From: Auanema rhodensis
Lineage: Eukaryota; Nematoda; Chromadorea; Rhabditida; Rhabditidae
Reading direction: 5' to 3'
DNA: 64,000 nt
Assembly: GCA_964057225.1 (NCBI GenBank)
Contig: OZ059897.1
Coordinates: 6,944,001 to 7,008,000, forward strand
Numbering within the stretch: position 1 is the stretch's first letter; the number at the start of each line of letters is the position of its first letter. The position numbers were made by a program, and so were the translations under genes. Shown one piece after another: positions 1-13,600 of the stretch. Under the pieces are notes generated by a model. The model saw nothing but the letters and a program-made list of their open reading frames with translations, was not told the origin of the DNA and made no database searches.

Positions 1-1220
1 AACCATTTCAATATTATTGTAGATGTGAAAAAATATGTTCTTGTGAAAATGGAGCAACATGTGATCGTTTAACTGGCCAATGTAAATGTACAGCTGGTTT
101 CACTGGACTGACTTGCAATCAAGGTAAACTTTAAAAATCATAATAAAAACGTTTTAAATTTATTATTTCAAGTTTGTCCTGATGGTCGATGGGGCCCAGG
201 ATGTAAGGAAAAGTGTCGATGTGCCAATGGGGCTCATTGTGATCCTACTACTGGAACTTGCAGGTTTCAATCGAGTTTGAATTTGTTATCAATATTAACT
301 ATTCTTAAAGATGTAATCTTGGATATACCGGTGCCACTTGTGAGCAAAGTTGTCCAGCAGGAAAGTACGGAATGAATTGCACGTTAGCTTGTGAATGTCA
401 CGGAAACGCAAAGTATGTTTTTTTTTCTGGAAAAATATTTAACCTGAGAAAAAACAAAACTTTTTCTAATCATTAGATTACTATTCCAAACTAATATTTG
501 AAATTTCAGATGCGACCCCGTTCAAGGTTGTTGTGATTGTCCACCTGGCCGCTATGGAACCAAATGTCAATTCGGTATATAATATTTTATTGTTTTAGTT
601 ATAACTAGTATGTCTTGTTTTCAGTCTGCCCTCAAGGATTTTATGGTTGGTACTGTAGTCAGTCATGTGATTGTCAGAATGGAGCATTATGCGACTCAGC
701 TGATGGTACATGTCTTTGCCCACCCGGCTTTCAAGGAGATCACGTATGTTCAAATTTTAATGGTTTTTGATATTACTAATTAATCATAGTGTGAGGAATC
801 ATGCAAGAACAATACGTTTGGTCCCCATTGTCAGTTAAAGGCAGATTGTGGGGAATTCGCTAGTAATCCTATCGATGGCTCGTGCATTTGTCCCGTTGGA
901 ACACAAGGACCACGATGTGAACAAAGTATTTCGAAAACCTTTTTCATAATCAACATTTTGAAATTAAGCTTGTCGTCCTGGTAGATATGGAGAAAATTGT
1001 GCTCATAAATGTCAATGTTACAATGGAGCAACATGTGATCGTAAAACGGGAAAATGTAGTTGTGCTCCAGGATATCTTGGCCCAACTTGCCAATCAGAAG
1101 TATCAGGTAATAAAGAGAAAAAACTTAAATGTGAATTAACCTTGACATGTTTTAGATCAAAACAGTGTAGCCAAACGAGGAGACTTACCAGATGAATGGG
1201 AGTTCAGGAAACGACGCTGA
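1..1220 (+). CDS. Multiple EGF-like domain protein, 3' end (partial)
   Basis: This is the C-terminal part of a secreted or extracellular protein made of tandem EGF/laminin-EGF-like modules; the 5' end lies outside the window. After removing short GT-AG introns (for example after base 124, and around 268-311, 412-509 and 576-623) the frame gives about eight cysteine-rich repeats of the form CPxGxYGxxCxxxCxCxNGAxCDxxxGxCxCxPGxxGxxC, such as [14 protein letters not shown]. The architecture resembles MEGF6/MEGF10 and worm CED-1-type extracellular regions. No transmembrane segment follows the last repeat: the protein ends with a basic tail containing RGD (AKRGDLPD) and closing EFRKRR before the TGA. 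A secreted matrix or ligand protein therefore fits better than a CED-1-like receptor. The exact orthologue is unknown. Confidence 0.85.
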
Positions 1221-1820
1221 AATGGTATTATCATGTTTCCATATAACCTAAGAGACAATGTTGAAAATAGCTATAAGTTTTATTTAAAAGCTTTCTTGCC
1301 TTAAACAGCACATTTCCTTTTAATTTGAAAATGTCTTACATGCTCTTGAATCTCCTAATATTGCAGAATGCTTTATTTTTATCACCGTTTTGGTAATTTT
1401 TTAAAATATATTTTTTAAGTATTTAATTTCGATGACAAATCGAAATTAGCTCTTTCAGTATTTACAGTTTATCTGCCATTTTTGTTTTATGAACCGAGTG
1501 TGATCTGTGTTATTTTTCTTATTTAGGCATTTAAAAATTGCTATATTAGTTTTACTTGGTGAAAATTATATATTTCATATATGTATGTACTACAACAGTT
1601 GTATTAAATAAATGATTTAATTAACAAAAATTAATTGTAATACATAAAACAAACTATTTATAAAAGTTATAAGCATTTTATAAATGTAACATGATTGCTC
1701 ATTAGCATAATCGGCATATTATCAACTCATTTTAAAATTATTACATTCGGCAGCGGTTGCATTCCCGTTCAGGTGAGTATTTTTTTAATTATGAGAATTA
1801 GTAAATGGCGGATAAAAACT
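1221..1820. other. Intergenic, convergent gene ends
   Basis: This stretch lies between the stop codons of two convergent genes. It is AT-rich, has no ORF with coding character, and holds only likely 3' UTR sequence, including AATAAA near 1605. Confidence 0.6.
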
Positions 1821-2148
1821 TTACAATGGATAAGCCCATGGTGCCGCACCTTGAATAAATGGTGCACCATTTCCCCAACCAAATGCTCGGCCACCACTTC
1901 TGCCAGACCCACCTAATAATAAGTATTTAGTTAAAAATTACTAATATTAATAAACCCATGAATATATCCAAATCACGCCTTAATAACAAACTTCCATAAG
2001 GATGTTGAACTCCAATTCCAGTTAAGATATTTATATTACCCAATCCTATGAGAGAAAAAGTTACTTCAAGACAAATTGGAATGTTTGCCTGGGCCAAAAC
2101 CAGGTCCCGAATCGGGGTGTAGCCCAGTTCCCGGTTCATCTCGCTCAT
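1821..2148 (-). CDS. Small membrane-associated protein of unknown function
   Basis: I do not recognise this gene. The proposed start is ATG at 2148 (MSEMNRELGYTPIRDLVLAQ...), because the same frame has a stop upstream near 2210. One short intron of about 45 bases (donor about 1960, acceptor TTATTAG about 1915) joins in frame to a glycine-rich tail (GSGRSGGRAFGWGNGAPF) ending PWAYPL and TAA. The product is about 95 residues: a polar N-terminus, a hydrophobic middle (IPICLEVTFSLIGLGNINIL) that could be one membrane-spanning or amphipathic segment, a charged LLLRRDLDIF stretch, then a Gly/Arg-rich tail. The open frame across a clean intron supports a real gene. The start could also be the second Met (MNREL). 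Function unknown. Confidence 0.5.
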
Positions 2149-2617
2149 AATTTTGCCACCTAGCGAATTCCTTTTCACTAGGAGAGCCAAGATTTGGAGA
2201 AGATTTTATAAATTTTCTAAATGAAAATTATATGAAATAGAACCATAACTTAAAAGCACATGACCTACTTCATTTTCGGTTTTTCGGTAACACGATTACT
2301 CGGACATCTAGCGCTATCCTCACAGATAACATCCCATAAAGACCGAGATTCAACAGATAAAACTATAAAACTTTTTGAACATATTTTCAAAAAAGAATAC
2401 CTAATATGCAAATTGGAACTAAAATTCCATAAGCATTCATTGGGAAACACCTGCAATCAATACCGTAAACTGGCTTTGACGTTTTACACAATGCGTACGT
2501 TAATGACGAATTCTTTATTTCTAATCTATTTTAAATTAATAAATATCACTAAAAATATATCACATTGAAACAATATGAATTCGTGGGCACAACTCGACAG
2601 AAAAAAGTGTAAAAACA

Positions 2618-2809
2618 ATGCCCCGCATCAATCCAACTCACGTATACAGACAACCAACCTTTACGAGTAAATCATACGCTATTAGTATTTTTGGAAAATT
2701 AAAATATGATGTAAATAAATTAAATGAATTAAACAAGGAAAGCACCATTAGTGCGGAGTAAGTGAAATTCTATATTGGTTTGCTAAGTGTTAATGGATTT
2801 TAACAAGTA
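2618..2809 (+). CDS. Possible short protein (about 47 aa)
   Basis: An ATG at 2618 opens MPRINPTHVYRQPTFTSKSY... and reaches a strong donor (GCGGA|GTAAGT) at 2757. If spliced at AACAAG (about 2806) the frame closes almost at once as ...ISADK and stop; read without splicing it closes at 2761. The composition is protein-like and basic, but I recognise no family. It lies between the ends of two minus-strand genes. It could be a short peptide gene or the first exon of something not seen here. Confidence 0.3.
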
Positions 2810-2874
2810 AGTAGCTTACTCCATACTCTCAAATCTCGAAATCCAGGTTAACATGCAGGAAAATTTTCATATTA

Positions 2875-5800
2875 TTATAAAGTTGTGGATATGACAGATG
2901 ACACTCCGTGAACCATTAAGGTTGGAGGCAGAGATTCCGTTAAGGCCCGTACAATCTCAAGATATTTTTCGCTTTCGTTAGCGGTATCTGTTGGTGGTAT
3001 GGGAAGATTCAATAAGGTAATCGCAGCTTCTTCACTATTTCTCTTGATCATATCATTAAAAGCTGTAACATATGGAACCGGAAGTTCCGCTGATGGTCTG
3101 AAATAAGAATTTCTTTTTGCATTTCATAGCTTCTTATCATACTTCGACGTGTTAGTTTGTTGACCGAAATGGCAAACAACGTGATCCCAAGGAACAACAA
3201 TAGATTCAGCTTTAATTCGCAACGTATCCAACATACTCTTCAATTGTTTTTCTCGACGGTGCATATCCTATAAGATATTTCAATTAGGAATTGATAAAAA
3301 CAATCAATTTGAAAACCTGAAGACTGTTAACACAGATGAATACACGTAATTTGGTATATGAACGCCAGCGAGAAGACATAGAAAGAATACATGCTAATTG
3401 AAGAAGGAAAAGTGAACTGCAAAAAAGTTTGATTTTCAAGCATTCGGTGCAAATTGTACCTATTATCCCATCCCAATCCAGTCTCTACAGGCTTCTGTAA
3501 ATCTACGGGCCAAACATCAATATATCGTTTTTGGCCGTTCCATCCTCTGATCAAACTGTCCTGAAATCAAATAATCAGTAATCGATAGATTACATAAATT
3601 ACCTTATCAAGTTTATGGAAATGCCGAGCAACGCATAAATTTTTGTTCACATGCATAACATCTAAGAGAACATTAACGTAATCTGCAGCTTCTAATCTTT
3701 CACGATTTCCATCTAATTCCTAGGGAATTATGTTTATTTGTGTCAGCATGAATAGTGACTTACTTTGGGAACATAATCACTAGCTGTGAAGTATTCTACA
3801 ACCGAAGCTCGATCTATCTTAGCATTGCGTAAATCTTTAAGAAGCTGAGCTTCCTAAAACGATTGAAATTATTGTACTCATTTTGAGAAATACCTGTAAT
3901 GAGTCGGTAACTGGTGTTCTTTCGTGGAAACCAAGAACTACAGTATTTGGTTTCATGGCGCCAAGACCGGATAATCGAATCAATTGCTGTATACCTTCAC
4001 GAACTTTAGAAGAGAGGGTTAACTCAACAAAGGCTTTAAGCTTCAAGTAATCGACCAACGAAAGCCAATAGGGAAAAACCTAAAACAAAATAAATATAGT
4101 TGTTGGTATTTTAGATCATGTTCTTACTTGTTGTAATGGATCAAGTGGTTGCAGAGGATCTAAATCTCCTTTCTTTACATGACCAATTACATAAAGTCCT
4201 GATTTCTTCAGATCATTAACAAAGTCCATCAAATGGTGAGCTGAAGCTGGACGTGATACCAACAAAAGAATTTGTGGTCTCCAATATCTTGAAATCATTT
4301 ATATAGTACAATATGAAAATAATATAGACTCACTTGACATGTTCCTTTCTGACATCCAAAAGCAAAAGGTATTTACGAACTTGATGGTAAATCAGTGCTT
4401 GAGAAATAGATCCAGATGCCATAGACGGCGCCTGAAAAAGTAGAAGTTGTGATTTAAAAAATGACAGCGAACTTGCCTGATAATGAAGAACGATGATGAG
4501 AATCAAAAGTAGCACTACACCAATTGCACTCATTGATGCATCAACTACGAGCATCATAGTAACTGTAGCAAAAACTCCCAATGTACACGTATGCCATGAA
4601 AAGTATTTAAAGGTTGGTCTATAAATACAGTGATTATATTTTTGTAAAAAATTGAAATATTAACCTGAAGTTAGGAGCACTGGTCAGTTCTAAAGCAAGA
4701 CAGGCAATATTAACACCCATATAGGATAAAAGGAAAAAGATGGAAGTAAGCTTAGCAATTTTGTTCATTGCTCCAATAAGGAAAACAAGCTTAAAACAAA
4801 AAAAAGCTGAAATCATTATTGATCTTTTAGACTTACAACAACGAATATCCATGTGAATATCACTGAGACTACAGGGTTCTTATCTCCAATTTCAATAGCT
4901 GCTGGTCTTAAGAGAAATCCGAAGAGTTTATCATGGGAAAGACGGTTCAATACACGAGATGACCCTAAATGATGAAAAGTTATGAATGCTTCTAAAAGTC
5001 TAACAAACCAATCAAGTTACTCATTGAAGAGAATAAGGTAGTGGAGAATACTCCAATCAGAATAAACCATCTTTGAAAGTTAGTATCCATCATAACCTGA
5101 GAAACAAAATTATCGAAGTTCCATTTTTACAGCATACCGTATAGTCATTCTGAAGAAGATATCTACTTGAAGTAGCGGCCATTAAGAATGCTGTCATAAC
5201 ATAAACGGCTAAAGTTACAAACACAGCTTGAACTGTTCCTCTGGGAATAGAAACAGAGGGCTTAGCTAGTTCTCCGGACATGTTTGCACCAGCCATCAAA
5301 CCTGGAATTCGACAACCAAATCATAACATAATTAAAAAATAAGAACTAACCTGTTACTCCGGAGAAAATAATAGCGAACATAAGAGCAAAATCAGTCTGT
5401 TTCTCAGTAGAGTAGTCAATTGTATAGTTCGCAAACATGTTTTCGCTTAGGGTATGGAAACTGAGAAAAATAATTTAATTGAATAATTTATCAAAAAATA
5501 AGAATACCTGAATGCTGTATAAGCTCCAGTAATATTTTGATCAAGATTTACAATCATTGGACTATCAGGATCAGAGAAATTTTCATGTACTCGATACACA
5601 GGAGTGTTAACCGGAAATAGAAAAAATATATAAAGTTATAAAATATAATCTTACTTTAGGAATAGGAACATTCATAGCACCACTAAAAATAACAGAAAAG
5701 ATCCAAGTTGAGTAACAGACCTAAAGCTAGTTTAAATGCTTGTTAAAAAGTTGGAACTAACCGAAATGAGGAAAAAGGTACCCATAGCGATTTTGGTGAA

Positions 5801-7486
5801 TAATCCAGATCCAAGAAGAGACAAAATCAACAAAATCACAGAAACAAGAACGCAATAAACAAATCTCCATGTAGGACTGTCGGGAAACTCTGTGAAACAA
5901 ATCTTTATATTTTAAGAAAGTCTATTTGTAGTCTTACGTCCATGCCCCAAGTTGTTTAAAAGAGCCTCCGTGAAACCAGAAATATAAAGAGCACAGGAGA
6001 ATACGTTAGCAACGAAGAAAAGAACTCCAATAGCTCCTCCAAACTCGGGGCCCAATGATCTACTTATCATGTCTTAAAAAAGACATAAGAATATGTTTAT
6101 AAATAAAGAATTACAATAAACTCCTCCTCCTTCAATAGCTCCATTTGATGAAATAGCACAGAGTGATAAAACAGTTAGCATAACAATAGAATATGCCATT
6201 AATAATTGAACTACTGTTAAAAGGAAACCAAGTTGTCCAACAACAAAACCTTCAAAAATAGCGTTAACGGATGAGGCCTGAAATGCAACATACCCATTCT
6301 CATAAAGAGAAGAATACTAAACATGGATAAAGCCACAGGAGCAAAAACTCCAGAAATGGTCGATAAACCACCTGGCCTAGAAACCGTTGAAAAATCCATA
6401 CCTAAAATAATAATAAAATAATTATAATAAGAATAAAAACAATAAATACGAATTCTAACATACTTGGTGATTGGGGCGGTTGAACCGAGTCCCTTCGCCG
6501 GCCCAGCTCTTCGTCATCTTAATAAGTATCTTGTGATTAATAAAATATCAATACTTACTCATTTCTTCAAATGTTACTTCACTTGAAGTAGGAATCACTA
6601 AGTCCATAACACACCCTACTCGTCAAAACTTCCCGGGATAATTAAAAACTAGTTTAAAAATTTACGTTTCAAAATAAATTCTTCACAACTAAAAAGATAG
6701 AAATAACGATAATTTAAATTATAATTTGGAAATATCAAAAGAGGATGCCATAACGTAAACTGAACAAATATAGCAACAGGCAGTACGAACAAATAACGCG
6801 AGACGTGAATCACCCGATAAAGCTCCGAGGTCTAGATACGGTTTACACGCAGCGATGTAAACGAACAGACCCATTTGTTCGAATAATCACTTTCGGCAGT
6901 TGATGAAAAATATAAACAATAATGATCAATTTATATCATCTAGATGAATTGATATAAGCCTTGTAAGTCACATGCTCACTTATTCGGACAAAGCTTTGTA
7001 CGCAAAATGCTCTTGTGAGCATTATATGCACTCAAGAGCTCCGAAATTGCGAGGAACGGTCTACATTATGATTCCCCCACTCAAACAAAAATTTATTATG
7101 GATATACGTTTTTATGTATAAACGTACTGCAAACTAAAGTCTTCGGTTTGCCACATATGTTCGAATTGTCAGGTTGAGTATGAATGATAAGGAAGCCTTG
7201 CCGGTCAAAACCATTTGTATGCATGAACAAAGAATCTCTTACATAGCAATGCAACAAATGCGGGAAAAGTCTTATCAATTCAGAAAATAAACCAAATATT
7301 GCACTCACCTAGAATGAGAGGATGGTCATCGAATTTCCTGGGTGCAGCTGTATACCCTGAAGGACCGTTACTGGTAACTGATTCACTTCCGGTAATTCCA
7401 GACGAATCAAACATTTGATTGACTATACCTCCGTAAGAAGTGGTCGCTGATCCCGCAGAAATTATCGGCGGATCGGACTCACCCAT
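2875..7486 (-). CDS. Cation-chloride cotransporter, SLC12A9 type
   Basis: This is a twelve-helix solute carrier of the SLC12 family. The start of the transporter core reads [20 protein letters not shown] then LLFMRMG, followed by hydrophobic segments encoded on about a dozen exons between 6400 and 4300. The cytosolic C-terminus carries the family block [19 protein letters not shown] (about 3950-4010) and [17 protein letters not shown] (about 4170), which resemble SLC12A9 (CIP1) more than NKCC or KCC. It ends [18 protein letters not shown] and TAA at 2875. SLC12A9 proteins sit in plasma or endolysosomal membranes; their transport substrate is debated. Two first exons fit the same phase: 7486-7308 ([12 protein letters not shown]..., strong GTGAGT donor, TTTTTTAG six bases before the ATG) and an inner ATG at 6607 ([16 protein letters not shown]). 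Confidence 0.9.
6607..6607 (-). promoter_or_regulatory. Alternative start codon, inner first exon of the SLC12A9-type gene
   Basis: ATG at 6605-6607 begins [20 protein letters not shown] across a small intron (donor A|GTAAGT about 6559), then SVQPPQSPS joins the exon with [11 protein letters not shown]. The first exon at 7486 ends in the same phase (CTA G|GTGAGT) and can join either inner exon in frame, so two amino-terminal isoforms are likely. Confidence 0.55.
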
Positions 7487-10400
7487 TGATCCTAAAAAAG
7501 GGATACATTAGAAGAAATGTAGAAATAAAGAAATGATATAGTTAACGAACGAGAATTGTACGATTCGCAAGCACTATAATAACTTTATACGCATTTATTA
7601 ATGAATAAATAATCAGTTTAATTGAATACGAAGCATACAATCCAGAACAGTTGGACGCTGGAAAGACTAGCCTTTTCCCATCATAGTTCAAATCTCGACA
7701 ACGCCGAATTGCACCACAAAAGAGGTTGAGTATTCGGGAAAACCGGTCAGTACTAGTTGCGAGAGTCATTTTGATACTGATGACAGTTTTCTCTTAAACA
7801 GCAGCAGGTGGTCCTTTTACGGTAACTGTGTTGAAAACGGTCCGTTGTTCATCAAGACTTTGAACAATGAAGAAAGACCAGCAAAGAAGTGCGCGGGATC
7901 GATCGGAGGCCTTCTGTCAGTTCACCCACCCCTTCCCCCCAAACGACATATACACACAGCCCCCCACCCAGCAGTGTCGCACTCTTCTTATGAGGTGTCG
8001 GATAAAACGTTTTTTGGCTGCTGTACAAAAGAATTGCATAAAATTGTATAAATGTTATTTCCTTATATATTTCTAGTTATTCTGACTAATACATAGTTCC
8101 ACCACGCGCGTAAGCTGCCTATTCTAGTACAAATTAATTTTTCAATTGTAAAGAATCGGTCTCATGGGTCATTATTCATGAACGCTTAACACACGAAAAG
8201 TCAATAATACCAATTGCTGGCTCTGAGGTATTCTACGGATGAATGGGACGAGCTTGACCTAAGACCAACTGATCGATATATGCTCTTATTCTCCCCTCTA
8301 TTAACCGACCGCCTTCCTGGTCAATGTTTCCCTGCATGAGCATATCAATCAAAACGCTTCTACTTCATATCTATATTTATTTCCATTCCAGCTGTCATTA
8401 TTACGACGACCAGCAACTTTATTTCGAACCTTACGACAGCTATTAGCCTATATATATATATATATATATATTGTTAATTTCAAGGTAAAGCTGAAATATG
8501 GCTGAAATAAAGCAGAAACAGCTCTTGTAATTACATGCTCAGGAACAATTTCCATTCTAAACCTCATTGCCATAAAACCTATAATGTAAGTAACTAAAAT
8601 TTCCGTCAATATGTGTGCAGCTTGTTGCGCATTGCAGCCGTTGTATTAGTCACAGAGTATCTGCTCTCGAATTCTAAGACAACAGACTCAATGTCATATT
8701 CACTTTATATCCAGTTTTCGTGATTTCAATGTATAGGAAAGATAAAGTGCTATTAAACAGCTTACCTATTATTTTTCAAAAATATTTCATATTTTGATTC
8801 GTACTAGCCCGAAAAGAACAATTAAATGCTTTATCATAATCCTGAATTATTGCTACAACAATCAATTTATGAGAAAAACAAGCCTTTCACACCTCTTCTT
8901 CATCGCATTATGAGATTGAATAGCCCATCTTCTCTAATTTGATATAATCGAAACGTGATTGGTCATCAACCGTTCAACATCTCTTGTAGAAATCAAATGA
9001 GCTGTACGTGAGTTTCACGTGATTTTACGTAATGTAATTTTGCTCAAACGTGGAAAAATTGATTTTAGCGCCACTTTCAAATCATTTTTTATAGGCTGAG
9101 GAAGCGTATGATTTTAATATTTGAAATATCGATTGCAATTTAATTTTGTAATAATAGGCTTTTGAAACCAGTACATGTTTGTTTATAGACTTATGTTCGA
9201 TCTCGTCTTATTGATTTTCAAATGACAATATGAAAGCGGTGTTATTTTATTTATTGAATAAAGCTTCATGAACCCAGTCCAGCAAACTATCTGTCTCATA
9301 AGTTGAATTTGACTAAATTTCCAATATACAAGAATTATTCTAGAATGTCGTTGTTGTCCACTATTTTCCAATCAATACTTCTTACTTACTGTCTTGAGAT
9401 ATGTATAGAAAATTGAATTTTTCGTTCAATACAGAATGAAATCCGCTATTCTTATCTAGTTCTATCAAGTAAGGTTGTATAGCTCTCGCTGTACAAATTT
9501 AAATTTCTTTCAAATATGCTTGCACTTATGTTTACGATAGACTTCTTAGAGCTTTCAGTGCATCAATATTTCTCACCAGAATTCATATTCGTATATTATC
9601 GTATATATTATCATTTCCCCGTAACATTGCTTCATTGTTCAATATTTTGATTTTCATCATTATTTACACCTTAAACTTTCAAGCCTTATCTAGCACATGA
9701 TTTGTCTCACTTGTTGCCTGCATTTTGTACAAGTTTGGTTATGTTCTCTCTGCTGGATTAGGAACCCTCATCCGGTTCTCTCCTCTCATCGTCTGTATCT
9801 CCCATTTACTATGTCCTCGGTTTTCACCTTGTTCATACAAATTCCCACTTTGACCACCCAGCCATTCATTCATATGTGAATTCACCAATCTGCTCTCCTC
9901 ATTTCTTTAATCTCTTCTCTTTTCTATCTGATTTCACCTCCCACTATTTGTCAAGTCACCAGCAGCTGATCATCAGCCATTTCTTCGTTCATAGCAGCTT
10001 TTAAAACGGACTATTTTTCCGTCCTACTTATCTCTATTTTATAAAATTATATAATGGCCATTATCATACTCTGGCGAAAACTTGACGCTATTGTCTACTA
10101 CGCCTAATCTCATTTTTTTTTCTTTTTTAAACTAAATACAAGCCTCTTAACTGAAGCTATTGTAACTGCAATTGTAAATATCAAATACTGAGTATATCAA
10201 AGAACGTAGGTTATATGATTTGATTTTTTTAATCTTCATTTGATCCAATTGGTACAGTCTATTCAAACAACTATCGTGACCCTTATTATAAGACAATCTG
10301 TTTAGTTTTCTTCCAGAATACTTTTACTGTGTTATTTCTGTTATTTCTGTTCTGCAGAGTTTTGAGAGTTTAGCCACACCTATTAGTCCAAATAACACAG

Positions 10401-10657
10401 TTCTTTCTCGTTCTTTCATAGATTGATTTGTTCAGCTCTCAAATTCTTCTTATTAATTTCCATTGAAGCATTCCTAGTCAATTATTCTCCCTCAACCGGT
10501 ATAACGGTTGTATTATCCTGCTATTATACCCGTGGATGATTTATTGTCGTATAGATGTTATCTTTTCTATCTTCTTCATTCCTGTTGTGCACAACTTTTT
10601 TAATTTCACTCATCTTCAGCATTACGTGGCAGGTGGGGAAATCCCAACGTGGACGTT
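7487..10657. other. Long noncoding stretch, promoters of two divergent genes
   Basis: This stretch separates the outer start of the SLC12A9-type gene (-) from nhl-1 (+). It is AT-rich with pyrimidine-rich tracts (9680-10050). ORFs here are short, lack homology and do not connect through splice sites. A GC-richer patch at 7640-7990 next to the SLC12A9-type first exon may be its 5' UTR or promoter. The only clear repeat is the AT tract at 8449-8471. No tRNA or other RNA gene could be recognised. Confidence 0.55.
8449..8471. repeat. AT dinucleotide repeat
   Basis: An uninterrupted run of TA repeats of about 23 bases in noncoding DNA. Confidence 0.9.
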
Positions 10658-13600
10658 ATGACTTCCACGTTGGTTGAGACTGTAAATATTAATTTTGATG
10701 ACTTTTCTGAAAACTTTTTAACTTGCTCAACTTGTCTTCATCTTTTTGATCAGGTCAGTTTTATCGGTTTTCCTTTTTGTTTATTGAAGTGTGAAATGGA
10801 ATTTATTATGTTATTCAGGACAAACGTAAAGCCAAACTCTTGCCATGTTCTCATTCCGTTTGTCAATCCTGCCTCCAGCAAATTGTGTGTTTACCTCCCG
10901 TAAGTTTTAACTCTACTTTCTTGGAGCTATTTACATTGCTTTGTTAATTTTCGAGAAATAATCTTTCTGCTCTATTCACGTCGTTTCATGTGAATATGCG
11001 ATTTCATTTCTATTCGAAATATGTTGCAGTTGCTTTCTACATCCCTCTAAAATTTAATATTTTTTTTCTACATATGTATATCAATAGATATACCAGATGA
11101 AGTATAGCGTTAAAAGAGAGAATAACTTTTTATTTACTTCTTTCTCTTTTCTGCTTTGTGTGTATAGATACAGCACACCGTTTACTTTTTTTCATTTTGT
11201 AAAGCATTTAAAATTTTGATGAAAGAAAAATATTCTGATTCACGTTTATACTGTTTTTTCATAGAAAATTCATTACTTTTACAGAATGATGGACTGACTG
11301 TACGCTGTCCTATGTGCCGAGACGACTGTATGCTACCAAGTGGAGGTGTAAGCGGCTTACCCCCAGCTTTCTTAATAAATCAGTTGTTAGATGTCATGCA
11401 GGTTTGTTGAAATATAACTCATATTATCGTTAAGTTTGATCTATTCAGAGACAAAGGAAGGAATTTGTGCCTTCTTGTTCCAATCATCCCTCGGAACAGT
11501 TATTATATTGCGAATATTGTGATTTTGTTTTCTGTCATCATTGCCATTCATCTGTCATTAAGTTGGTTACTAGCATGTCACTTTTCCAAATACTTTGTTT
11601 TCAGTAAAAAGTGTACTCAACATGCTGTCATACCATTATCTATAGCTCTAAAGCGAATGTCCGAAATCGTCATATATCGAGCAAAGGTTTTTTTTCTCAA
11701 TTTAATTTATGTTATAATAAAAGTGATTACTAAACAAAAAAATAATTTCTGTTATTAAAAATTAAAGAGAAACAGAAATTTGTGTTTTAGTTTGTTCCGA
11801 TTCTTCTTAAGAGCTAACTTCTTCAATATTTTTCACGTTTTCTATTTGAATTTCACCCGAAAAGTATTTTATTTCATTTTCCTCCAGCTCGTCTTTCGAT
11901 AATTTGAAAAATTCATCAATTAAATACAAGAGAATTAATTTAAATACATGTTTTAAGGGACGTCTGCGTGCCTTGGATCTGGCTCGTGTTACTGTTGATG
12001 AAGAAATAACTCTATTAGACCAAAATGTTGATAAAATAGTTGATCAAATCAACGCCACCTTCCAGGTACTTTCTAATTTTTGAATCAAAATCTTGTAAAG
12101 AGAAAGAAACTATTGAATTGAATAGGATTATTATTTGAAAAACAATAGCGAGGAAGACGAGTGCGAAGTCTGAAAAGATGATCAGCATTCGATTTTCTGC
12201 TGTGAACATTGACAGGAATGCGTATGTCTCTCCACAGCGTTTTCGATATTGAACGTCTGAATCAGATTTTGTATTGAGGACTTTCGATCTGCTTCTCAAA
12301 CGTAAACATAGCGTACGAGCTTGTTTCTCATGTACTTTCCACTCGTTTTCTTTGAATTTCCTCCTTGTGATGTTTTTCTCTCAAAATATTTCAAAAAACG
12401 TACTTCATTTGATAAGTCTAGTTTATTGCGCAAATTTCCAATAGAATTAAAAAGCTATGACATTGATAAGAATTTCAGCGTATCGACAGTTGTCGAATTT
12501 TAAATACAATTTTTCATATATCATTAATAGTTTCAATATTATATATTTTTTTACAGGAAGTTTCTAATATTGTTGAAATTCGACGACGGGAATTGATAGA
12601 AAACGTCAGAGTCACCAGGGATAAGAAGAGGAAAGTACTGAAGGATCAAATAGAAATGATCGCGGATGAAAAGAAAAAACTGGCAAAGGTATGTTTTTGT
12701 TATTTGGCTCTATTACTATATGTACATACGAGGTGATGTGCCTGTGATTTTGTAACATTTTCAATATTTATTGGAGTATATACACAAAAAATGTTGACTC
12801 AGCTGAAGCTTGCAGGAATTGGACAATTGCCAGGTAGACGTGCGTACTATGGGCAGACAACTACGATCTTTTGATAGTAACAGCGACCTCCAGTTGTGCC
12901 AACCACGGGAAAACGCATTTTTACGCTTAAATACTACTTCTAGTCAACTTCTTTGTGGTTAGTTTACATTGAAAAAGTTGCTATGATCGTAACTCTTATT
13001 GCAGATATTCAGCAGTGTGTATCAAATTTTGGAACAATTACTGCTTCTACCACCTTCCCCGGTGAATCTACTATTGATCAAGTTGAACACTGCTCAATAA
13101 ATACAGAATGTAAGCTGTTAGTTAGGTGAGTAGTACTATTCTCTTTCTACCTTCTATCAATTTTGATACATATTTCAATACTTTGTTATATGAGTGATGA
13201 TTTTCTTATTCGTCAATTTTAAGAAGCCTTATCTTTCTATTAATGTTATCAAGTACAATACTCATTCATGTTTTATAGAACCTGTGACGTTAATGGCAAA
13301 GCTCGGACCAGTGGAGGTGACCCTCTAGATGTTTCTTTGAAGTCGAAATCAGGCCAGGACATTGGTGCTACTGTTCATGATATGAATGATGGCACATATG
13401 AATTATCATTTAGGTTGGATATTATTCTATTCTTCTCATATATATTCATTTATAGAGTTCAAGAACCTGGAACTTATACAGCTACAGTCAACATATTCGG
13501 AAGGCCTATTAAGGATAGTCCATTACAATTAACTGTTTCTTCTCGGCATAAAGCAAAGTAAATCATCTGATAAACTTATTAAATTGTTTAAATCGATATT

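Noticed and set aside
2260-2568. 102-codon plus-strand ORF
   Set aside because: No homology, no splice links, and random-looking composition.
7542-7769. Minus-strand ORF upstream of the SLC12A9-type first exon, which could be spliced in phase to it
   Set aside because: The donor is weak and the peptide has no family similarity; more likely 5' UTR or promoter.
12015-12299. 94-codon minus-strand ORF and a GC-richer patch in the large nhl-1 intron, considered as a snoRNA or nested gene
   Set aside because: No convincing C/D or H/ACA box set and no protein homology; it may still be a small RNA but cannot be supported.
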